Positions 40,555 through 47,102 of a stretch of DNA of 64,000 nucleotides are shown piece by piece. Origin of the DNA: Embleya sp040605455 (lineage in GTDB: Bacteria; Actinomycetota; Actinomycetes; Streptomycetales; Streptomycetaceae); the NCBI RefSeq assembly GCF_040605455.1, contig NZ_JBEXCV010000015.1, positions 27,845 through 91,844 of the forward strand. Reading direction: 5' to 3'. Both the position numbers and the translations under genes were made by a program. Positions within the stretch are counted from its first letter, which is position 1; the number at the start of each line of letters is the position of its first letter. The notes under the pieces are model-generated. The model was not told where the DNA came from. It saw only the letters and a program-made list of their open reading frames with translations, and made no database searches.

Positions 40555-41518
40555 CTGACCAGTGAAGGCGCGTTCCGGCGAGGATCAGGCAGGAAGAGAC
40601 TCGCGGTCTTCGGGCCTGTGGAACCCGGCGCAGCTGCGCGAGTGCGAGCGGGACCAGTGCCTCACGGACCAACGCGGCGTTCTCGGGCCGCAGTTCGGCG
40701 TCCTTCTCCAGCAGACGATCCACCAGTCGGACCAGTTCGGCGGGCAGGTCCGGCCGCACCAGCGTCAGCCGGGGCGGCAGTTCATGCTGGTGCTGCTCGG
40801 AGAGCTCGAACGGGGTACGGGCGGAGAACGGTGGCCGACCCATCAGCAGCTCGTACAGGATGCAGCCGAGCGCGTAGAGGTCGGCCGCGGCGGAGACCCG
40901 TTCGGCACGGAACTGCTCGGGCGCCATGTAGCGGGCCGAACCGACGCCGACGCCTGTGCTCGTCAGTCGCGTCTGGTCGGGATCGTCGACGACCGAGCCC
41001 ATGCCGAAGTCGAGGACCTTGACGGTACCGTCGCCGGTCAGCATCACATTGGCCGGCTTCAGATCGCGGTGCACGACCCCGGCTGTGTGCGCGGCGGCCA
41101 GACCGGCGGCGATCTGCGCCCCGATGGAGGCGACCCAGGAGACCGGGAGTTGGGGTTCCTCGTCGATGAGGTCCGCGAGCGGATGACCGTCCAGCAACTC
41201 CATGGCCAGGTAGGGCAGGCCACTGCCGCCCGGCGTCTCGTCCACCCCGCCGTCGATCAGCAACGTGAGGTTCGGATGGCCCTGGGAGAGCATGCGCATG
41301 ATCCGCACTTCGCGGCGGAAGCGCGCGATCGCATTGTCGGACCCCGAGGCGTCGATGGAGACTCCGGTCCGACTGCGCAACACGGTCTTGACGGCGACTT
41401 CCCGCCGTGGGGAGTCCTGCGCGGCCTGAAGGTCGAGGGCCCGGTGCACCTCGCCCATGTTTCCGCGCCCGACCGTCCCCGTGATCCGGAACCGTCCGCC
41501 CACTGTTCCCAGGCCCAC
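40427..41518 (-). CDS. Serine/threonine protein kinase
   Basis: The start is GTG at 41518 behind GGGGGGAGAG; 363 residues. A complete Hanks-type kinase domain occupies residues 8-275: Gly loop GTVGRGNMGEVH, Lys of VAVKTVL, catalytic VVHRDLKPANVML, DFGMGSVV, and SARYMAPEQFRAERVSAAAD. The last 60 residues are Arg-rich without a clear transmembrane helix or PASTA domain, and may be out of register with the original C-terminus. A perfect GTTGAC palindrome lies about 90 nt upstream, linking it by motif to mcrBC. Target unknown. Confidence 0.88.
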   Translation of the reverse strand: MGLGTVGGRFRITGTVGRGNMGEVHRALDLQAAQDSPRREVAVKTVLRSRTGVSIDASGSDNAIARFRREVRIMRMLSQGHPNLTLLIDGGVDETPGGSGLPYLAMELLDGHPLADLIDEEPQLPVSWVASIGAQIAAGLAAAHTAGVVHRDLKPANVMLTGDGTVKVLDFGMGSVVDDPDQTRLTSTGVGVGSARYMAPEQFRAERVSAAADLYALGCILYELLMGRPPFSARTPFELSEQHQHELPPRLTLVRPDLPAELVRLVDRLLEKDAELRPENAALVREALVPLALAQLRRVPQARRPRVSSCLILAGTRLHWSVGLWLGLVRNHLGARSARRPPEEVHGEKRGAEAEVHACSRPR

Positions 41519-41607
41519 TGACTCTCCCCCCGCCGCCCCGGTCGCCCGCAAGGCGGACCCTCCAGGGAGGGTACACTCTAGCGTGTTAACACGCTCTCAT
41601 TATGTCT

Positions 41608-41622
41608 GTTGACGTTGTCAAC
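41608..41622 (-). promoter_or_regulatory. Perfect GTTGACgttGTCAAC palindrome upstream of the kinase
   Basis: Read toward the kinase it is followed by AGACATAATG, so the palindrome would overlap the -35/-10 spacer of a CATAAT promoter. A second palindrome, GCGTGTTAACACGC at 41581-41594, lies between it and the gene. Confidence 0.6.
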
Positions 41623-41717
41623 CTGACATGCGTGCATGGCGACCTTCATAGTGCCGGCGCGGACAGCGCTCCGGGGCCGGCGTTCGACCGTCCACCGGGA
41701 TCGATCGTTGTTCAGTC

Positions 41718-41888
41718 CTGCACTCCCACCCGGCCGTCGGCATGGCCGCCGTCGTCGGGGTGCCCCACGACAGCCACGGCGAGGAGATCAAGGCCTACGT
41801 CGTCCCGGCACCCGGGGCGCAGACCGGCGAGAAGGCCCTGGTCCCCTGGTGCCGGGAGAACCGTTGGACCCGGTCGGGCGTCGTGTGA
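41718..41888 (+). pseudogene. Fragment of an acyl-CoA synthetase/AMP-ligase C-terminal domain
   Basis: The plus frame reads LHSHPAVGMAAVVGVPHDSH, then GEEIKAYVVPAPGAQTGEKA and WCREN before a TGA. This is the mobile C-terminal domain of fatty-acyl-CoA ligases; the large N-terminal domain is absent. Confidence 0.7.
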
Positions 41889-42061
41889 CCCGCGTACTCG
41901 GCGAGCTGCCACCCGTTCTTGCGCCCGACCGGACCCGACAGGCCCCGGACGTAGTCCCGCATCCGCTGCCGCGGCTCCCGCCGACCGAAGCGACGTCCCA
42001 CCCGCGAGAGCAACGACTCCAACTCGGCCGACCACGGCTCCACAACCTCGATCCCCGTCAT
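41853..42061 (-). mobile_element. N-terminal remnant of an IS701-type transposase
   Basis: From ATG at 42061 the frame reads EPWSAELESLLSRVGRRFGR, then RREPRQRMRDYVRGL and RKNGWQLAEYAGHTTPDRVQ, the conserved N-terminus of IS701-family DDE transposases. The catalytic core is missing. The remainder of 42062-42207 shows no gene. Confidence 0.7.
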
Positions 42062-42207
42062 GACCGAACGAACGCGAGAGATGGGAGCACGTCACGGATC
42101 ACGGCCCGGAAAACGCAATCGGTTTCGGAGGGTAAGCCGAGAATGAGTACAATCGAGGGTCGAATCAAGGCTCTGACCTGCGGATATACCGAACCGCTGC
42201 TGGAGTA

Positions 42208-43830
42208 CTAGGGGTGGGCGTGGGCACCGGCGCCGGGCCCGGCCGGTTCGTGCCGGGGTGGGGTGCCGGCCTGTTGTCCGGGATTGACGACGACGAACTG
42301 ACCCATCATTCCCGAGTCTTCGTGGTAAAGCAGATGGCAGTGGTACATGTACGGCGTATCGGGGTCGGCGGGCCCGTCGAATCGGAGCGCGATCCGGACC
42401 GTCGAACCCGGTGTGATCAGGACCGTGTCCTTGGCGCCCCGCAGCGGTACGGGCGGTGTCTTCCCATTCACGTCCAACACTTTGAACTGCGTGTCGTGTA
42501 CGTGGAAACTGTGCGCGGCGCCGTCCGCGTTCCGCACCTCCCAGACCTCCTCGGTGCCGCGCACCACGGTCTGGTCGATGCGATTCATGTCCATGCCCTT
42601 GCCGTTGATCTCGACCCCCAGCAGTTCGAACCTCCGCGTCTGCGCCGGGACCTGACCGGTCGGCAGCTGAAGCCGCGTCAGTTCACCGGGCAGCGCCGCC
42701 GAGGGGCGCAGCTTCTCGGCGGCGCGGAGCTGGAGGACGTCGAAGGTGTCGTCGCCGCCGTTCATCCGCTGATCCCAAAGGCCCAGGCCGATGTCGAGCG
42801 GGAACGTGCGCAGGACCGTCTTCTCACCCGGTTTCATCCGGACGACGATCTCCGCCCGTTCCCCGGGGGAGAGCCGGATCCGATCCATCGCCGCAGGGCG
42901 CTCGACCAGTCCGCCGTCGGTGGCGACCAGCGAGAACGCGCGTTTGTCGTCGAAGCCGAAGTCGTAGATCCGGGCGGTGGAGGCGTTGAGCAGACGCAGG
43001 CGTACGAGCTCGTCGTCGACCGTCTTGTACGCGCCGAGTGTGCCGTTGACCAGAATCCGGTCGCCCAGGAAGCCGCTGCTGGAGGCGAACAGGCCGCGCC
43101 CGTGATCGAAGGAGTCGCCGTCGAAGCGGACGTCCTGCACGATCACCGGGATGTCGTCGTCGCCGTAGTCCTTGGGCAGCGCGAGGGCAGCGGCCTGCGG
43201 ATCGTCGAGGATGAACATGCCGGCGAGCCCGCGTTGCACGTGCCGCTCGGTCGTGCCGTGTGGATGCGGGTGGTACCAGAGGGTGCTCGCGGGCTGGTCG
43301 ATCCGCCAGGTCGGCGACCACTTCGCGCCGGAGTCGACCATCTGGTGCGGGCCACCGTCCATCGCGGCGGGCAGGTGCATCCCGTGCCAGTGCACGGAGG
43401 AGGCCTCGGGCAGCGTGTTCTCGACGTTGACCACGACCTGCTCACCGCGGGCGGCGCGCAGGGTGGGGCCGAGATAGGAGCCGTTGAAGCCCCAGGTCTG
43501 GGTCTGCCGGCCGGGTCGGAACTCGGTACTGCCGGCCAGCATCCGCAGGTTGAACACCCGCCGCCCCTGCTCGTCGATTCGCGACGGGGCGAGCGGAGGT
43601 ACGGCCAGCTCGTTGGTGAATGCGACCTTGCCCACGGTGTCGATGTCGGTCTTGACGTAGAGCCACAGGGCGCCGCCGCCAAACACCAGGGCGCAGACCA
43701 CCAGGATCGATCCCACGATCAGCAGCCCACGCTTGAGCCTGCGGAACCTTGGCTTGGCGTCGGCCGGCGGGGTGGGCCCGGCCTCGGGACTGGTCTCGGG
43801 GTTTGTGTCGGGGGTGGTCTCGACGGCCAT
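42208..43830 (-). CDS. Multicopper oxidase, membrane-anchored
   Basis: 540 residues from ATG at 43830. One membrane helix (residues about 35-58, LLIVGSILVVCALVFGGGAL) anchors three cupredoxin domains outside the cell. The four copper motifs are complete: HWHGMHLP (147-154), WYHPHPHGTTERH, HSFHVHDTQF and YHCHLLYHEDSGMMGQFVVV. Family members oxidise metals (Cu(I), Mn(II)) or phenolics using O2. The tail is His/Pro-rich (PPRHEPAGPGAGAHAHP) and may bind copper. Substrate unknown. It lies downstream of the SnoaL-like gene and may be MarR-controlled. Confidence 0.92.
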   Translation of the reverse strand: MAVETTPDTNPETSPEAGPTPPADAKPRFRRLKRGLLIVGSILVVCALVFGGGALWLYVKTDIDTVGKVAFTNELAVPPLAPSRIDEQGRRVFNLRMLAGSTEFRPGRQTQTWGFNGSYLGPTLRAARGEQVVVNVENTLPEASSVHWHGMHLPAAMDGGPHQMVDSGAKWSPTWRIDQPASTLWYHPHPHGTTERHVQRGLAGMFILDDPQAAALALPKDYGDDDIPVIVQDVRFDGDSFDHGRGLFASSSGFLGDRILVNGTLGAYKTVDDELVRLRLLNASTARIYDFGFDDKRAFSLVATDGGLVERPAAMDRIRLSPGERAEIVVRMKPGEKTVLRTFPLDIGLGLWDQRMNGGDDTFDVLQLRAAEKLRPSAALPGELTRLQLPTGQVPAQTRRFELLGVEINGKGMDMNRIDQTVVRGTEEVWEVRNADGAAHSFHVHDTQFKVLDVNGKTPPVPLRGAKDTVLITPGSTVRIALRFDGPADPDTPYMYHCHLLYHEDSGMMGQFVVVNPGQQAGTPPRHEPAGPGAGAHAHP

Positions 43831-43895
43831 GCTCGGGCGCTCGCATTCGGACGTGGATCGGTGAGGGGTCGGGGGCCGGCGACCGTGCCGGACGG

Positions 43896-44342
43896 TCAGC
43901 GCTGCGCGGCGGGCTTGGAATCGGGCTGGAAGCGGAACGACACGGCCTCCATGACCGGCTTGCGCTTGGTGTTCTGCCAGGCCGCGATGAGCCACCGCCC
44001 GTCGTCCTGACGGACCACGGTGTAGGTCTGAATCTTGTCGAGCTTGCCCGGCTTGCCCTTGTAGGTGCAGCCGTGCGTGACGACCAGGGCGACGTCCGCG
44101 CTCGGGAACCGGATGTCCACGATCTCGTCGGCCAGCCGGGTCCCCTTGAGGAAACTGTCGAACAGCGCCTGGTGGGTGGAGCCGATCTCCTGGCCACCTC
44201 GGTACAGGGTGCCGATGTAGGTGACGTACGTGGCGTCCTCGGTGAAGAGGGCGCCGTACGCCGCGCCGTCGCCGTTGTTCCAGGTGTCGACGAGCGAGCT
44301 GAGGAGGGCGCGAACGGCGGTGGCGTCTTCGGTACGGTTCAT
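43896..44342 (-). CDS. SgcJ/EcaC family SnoaL-like protein
   Basis: 148 residues; ATG at 44342 after AAGGGG. The single SnoaL/NTF2-like domain has VRALLSSLVDTWNNGDGAAY, LFTEDATYVTYIG, ALVVTHGCTYKGKPGKLDKI and YTVVRQDDGRWLIAAWQNT. Members are small-molecule-binding proteins found in antibiotic pathways and also as orphans; no reaction can be assigned. Divergent from marR across an operator-rich region, so probably repressed by it. Confidence 0.85.
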   Translation of the reverse strand: MNRTEDATAVRALLSSLVDTWNNGDGAAYGALFTEDATYVTYIGTLYRGGQEIGSTHQALFDSFLKGTRLADEIVDIRFPSADVALVVTHGCTYKGKPGKLDKIQTYTVVRQDDGRWLIAAWQNTKRKPVMEAVSFRFQPDSKPAAQR

Positions 44343-44413
44343 GAGTCGACCCCTTGCGTGGTAGCTTCCAAGGCGAAGTAGATGCGCTACGGAAGTAGCT
44401 TCTTTCAAGAAGT

Positions 44414-44431
44414 CTCTTCCTTAAGGAAGAG
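44414..44431 (+). promoter_or_regulatory. Perfect palindrome CTCTTCCTTAAGGAAGAG, likely MarR operator
   Basis: The 18-bp perfect inverted repeat lies 20 nt before the marR start. A second related palindrome, CTTCTTTCAAGAAG at 44399-44412, sits beside it, and the area is AT-rich. MarR dimers bind such sites and repress divergent gene pairs. Confidence 0.7.
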
Positions 44432-44451
44432 AATAGAAAGGGAGTCTGCCG

Positions 44452-44910
44452 ATGTCAACACCGCAGATGCGATCGGACGCCGGCGAGGTGTACCGCCACT
44501 ACCTGAGTGCGGTCATGCTGCATGGGCACGCGAGCGCCAAGGCATGCGGACTCGGCGCGACCGACCTGTACGCCCTCAACACCCTGGACCTGGCCGGCGC
44601 CATGACCCCCGGCGAACTGGGCGCCCGAACGGGCCTGACCACCGGCCCCACCACACGCCTGATCGACCGCCTCGAACAGGCCGGCTATGTACGGCGCGTC
44701 CCCTCATACGCCGACCGTCGCAAGGTGATCGTCGAACCGATCGCCAAGCCCTCCGGCCTCACCGAGGCGATGTCCGGCGCCCGAGACCGCGTGGGCACCC
44801 TCCTCCGCAGCTACACCCCCGAGCAACTCGCCACCCTATTCGACTACTTCACCCAAGCCACAACCGCCTACCAACAAGCCGGCGAGGAGATCCGCGCGAG
44901 GGAGGAATGA
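44452..44910 (+). CDS. MarR family regulator
   Basis: 152 residues; the ATG at 44452 follows AAAGGGAG. The winged helix is MTPGELGARTGLTTGPTTRL, then IDRLEQAGYVRRVPSYADRR (wing with the conserved D-R). Dimerisation helices flank it. It probably controls itself and the divergent SgcJ-like and multicopper oxidase genes, responding to a phenolic or oxidative signal (inference). Confidence 0.92.
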   Translation: MSTPQMRSDAGEVYRHYLSAVMLHGHASAKACGLGATDLYALNTLDLAGAMTPGELGARTGLTTGPTTRLIDRLEQAGYVRRVPSYADRRKVIVEPIAKPSGLTEAMSGARDRVGTLLRSYTPEQLATLFDYFTQATTAYQQAGEEIRAREE

Positions 44911-45176
44911 GTGTGCCCTCTCAGCGGCGTGTTGAGGGGGTGGCGCTCCGACCTGTAGTGGAGCACTGGTTGAGAACGTCGGTCTGTGTCGCCGACGTCG
45001 ACCGTCCCCCGTCGCGGACGAGACGGACGACGCCGTGTTGACGGCGAAGTCGACCGCTCGCGCCCTGGGACCCGGGGCAGCCTTGAGGCGTTGGGTCGGC
45101 ACCTGTATTCGGTTGTCGAACCCGGCTACGGCGCGGATCCGCGATCGGCTTGGTGCTCAGCCGCGCCAGGCGGCGA

Positions 45177-46601
45177 TCACGTCGTCGGGCCCCAGTTCAG
45201 GCCGATCGAGTCGGTGGGCACGCCGGGGGCGAGTCCGGACAGCGAGACGACCGCCAAGGTGGTGACACCGAGTTCGAATCCGGGGACCTGTGGAGCCGCC
45301 CCGGCCAGATCCGCCATGTCGTGCCGGTCGAATGGGCCGGCCGGCCACTTGACGGATCCGACAAGGCGCACGTTCCGCGCTACCGGCGCGCGGTCGACGG
45401 CCACCAGGTCCACTTCGGGGTCGAAGGTCCGGTTCCACCAGCCGCCGACAGCCCCGATGTCGTCCCAGCCCAAGGCGCTCTCTCCGGCGGCGAGTTCCAG
45501 TGCCACGCGCACCAAGGGCTCGACGGCTCGCCCACGCCAGGTCGACCAGCGACGTTCGACCAGGCGGAACGCGCTCGCGGGGCGGCCTCGTCGGACCTGT
45601 TCCTGTGCGCCGCGCAGGATCGCGAGGTACAGCCGTAGGCTGCTGTCGCCGACGCGGTACAGGGCGGGTTTGCCCGGTCGGGTGGACAGCGGCTGGTCCA
45701 TCGCCGGCACGTGTTTCTCCTCGACCAATTTGCGGAGCAGCGGTGACAACGAGCCCGACGGGATTGCTCCGCTGCGGCCCCCGGCGGTCGAGGCGATGTT
45801 TGCGTGGGTGCGGTCGCCCCCGCCGACCGCCTCAAGGACGCGCCGAGCCTGATCCGGCGCAGGGAACTCGGCCAGGAGGGAGGACTCGGGGATGCCGAAG
45901 ACCGGGGACGCGGGGTCGGCGCACTCGGCTTCCAGGAAGGCCAACGCCGGGGTGGCGTGCGGCCATGCGCGAAGGATGCCGGGCAGGCCGCCGCACACCA
46001 GATGCGCGTCGATGGCGTCCGCCGCGCCCAGTCCCAGCGCGCCCGCGGTTTCGGCGGGGTTGAGCGGGCCGAGTACGAGGTTGTCGGCGCGCCCGTAGAA
46101 GGGTCGGTCGTACGCGGTGAGCCGCTCCGTCATGTGCAGATCGCTGCCCAGTAGCAGGGGGAGCACAGGGCGGCGCGACAACAACCGGTCCCAGGCGGTC
46201 TGAAGTGCGCCATCGAACACGGAGTCCTGTTCCGCGAGCCACGGCACCTCGTCGATCACCACGACGGCGGGACGATCCCGCAGGGCAGCCGCCAACGCCC
46301 GGAACGCGTCGGGCCGGCTGCCGGACCCACCCGCGGGCACAAGATCCGCTTCGACCGGCAGCGAGGAATTGGCGGGCTCGGCGAGGAAATCGGAGACCGC
46401 CTCGACCGGCGAGGCACCCTTGGTCGCGGTGAAGAACACGTAGGGAACCTCGGCTCGATCACAGAACTCCTGCACGAGCCGCGACTTGCCGATCTGCCGC
46501 CGGCCCCACAACGCGACGGCCGCGCCGGTTCCCGAGGCCTCGACGCGGGCCAGGCGCTTGCCCAACAGCGCCAGCTCGGCATGGCGACCGATGAACGTCA
46601 T
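45177..46601 (-). CDS. ATPase of the archaeal-type AAA/DUF234 family
   Basis: 474 residues, ATG at 46601. Walker A is ALWGRRQIGKSRLVQEFCDR (R-Q-I-G-K-S, unusual but typical for the family) and Walker B AVVVIDEVPWLAE. The C-terminal half holds a winged-helix/DUF234-like nuclease-fold region with WRGRAVEPLVRVALE, FDPEVDLVAVDR and ARNVRLVGSVKW (PD-(D/E)xK-like). Such ATPases are common orphan genes of unknown role, sometimes linked to mobile DNA. Nothing recognisable lies in 44911-45176 downstream. Confidence 0.85.
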   Translation of the reverse strand: MTFIGRHAELALLGKRLARVEASGTGAAVALWGRRQIGKSRLVQEFCDRAEVPYVFFTATKGASPVEAVSDFLAEPANSSLPVEADLVPAGGSGSRPDAFRALAAALRDRPAVVVIDEVPWLAEQDSVFDGALQTAWDRLLSRRPVLPLLLGSDLHMTERLTAYDRPFYGRADNLVLGPLNPAETAGALGLGAADAIDAHLVCGGLPGILRAWPHATPALAFLEAECADPASPVFGIPESSLLAEFPAPDQARRVLEAVGGGDRTHANIASTAGGRSGAIPSGSLSPLLRKLVEEKHVPAMDQPLSTRPGKPALYRVGDSSLRLYLAILRGAQEQVRRGRPASAFRLVERRWSTWRGRAVEPLVRVALELAAGESALGWDDIGAVGGWWNRTFDPEVDLVAVDRAPVARNVRLVGSVKWPAGPFDRHDMADLAGAAPQVPGFELGVTTLAVVSLSGLAPGVPTDSIGLNWGPTT

Positions 46602-46956
46602 CCCCAACTCACTCTCACTACGTAGTTGCTATCTACATAGAGGGAAACGACCTCAAGCTGACCGCAGGTGAAGGTCAGGAAGATGGAGGATGTCCTTCCA
46701 GTGTGACGTCGTCTCTTCTTGGAGGCGGCGAGGCGGTTCGCGTAGAACGTGCGCTGGTCGTCCGGGAGGAGGGGAAGGACTTCCAAGGCGAACTTTCCGT
46801 ACGCGCTGAGAACTTGCTGTACGAGGATGGCCATGGGGGCGAGATGCCGGACCCGGGTGCCGGTGTTTCCTGCTCGATGTGGTCGGCGAGGTACTCGACG
46901 AGGACGGTCTGCTCATCGGTGAGAGTGCACGGTGTGTGGGGATCTCGTGGAGCCAT
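46598..46956 (-). pseudogene. Possible frameshifted small gene upstream of the ATPase
   Basis: One minus frame (46956 to about 46840) reads LTDEQTVLVEYLADHIEQET; another (46834 to 46598) reads ILVQQVLSAYGKFALEVLPL and LPDDQRTFYANRLAA. Both look like coding sequence, and the switch falls at a C5 run near 46835. The second frame ends in an ATGA overlap with the ATPase start. Unknown function. Confidence 0.4.
46617..46626 (+). promoter_or_regulatory. Palindrome ACTACGTAGT at the ATPase promoter
   Basis: A perfect 10-bp palindrome, with a related CTACATAG copy at 46633-46640, lies 16 nt upstream of the ATPase ATG in an AT-rich patch. Operator-like, regulator unknown. Confidence 0.4.
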
Positions 46957-47043
46957 CTTCTTGTCACGGGCCCGGCAACGACACGGCTTCCGGCTGCTTA
47001 TCCGCCAGGAGGGCGCGATAGTGGAGCGTTGCGGAAGTCGGTA

Positions 47044-47102
47044 GCATGAAGCAACTGAATGAAATTTGCGTTACCCGCCAGTAGAGATCCAGGTCAGGCA
47101 GC
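47044..47102 (+). promoter_or_regulatory. CRISPR leader of array 1
   Basis: About 55 nt directly before the first repeat are nearly identical to the sequence before array 2 (59741-59795). Shared segments include GCAACTGAATGAAATT, TTACCCGCC and CCAGGTCAGGC. This fixes the leader side and so the polarity: new spacers enter at the left, and transcription runs on the plus strand. Confidence 0.85.

Noticed and set aside
42214..44010. 598-codon plus-strand frame across the copper oxidase
   Set aside because: Shadow; all four copper motifs lie on the minus strand.
44911..45176. Possible small gene between marR and the ATPase
   Set aside because: No start with a ribosome site, no motif and no coding bias.
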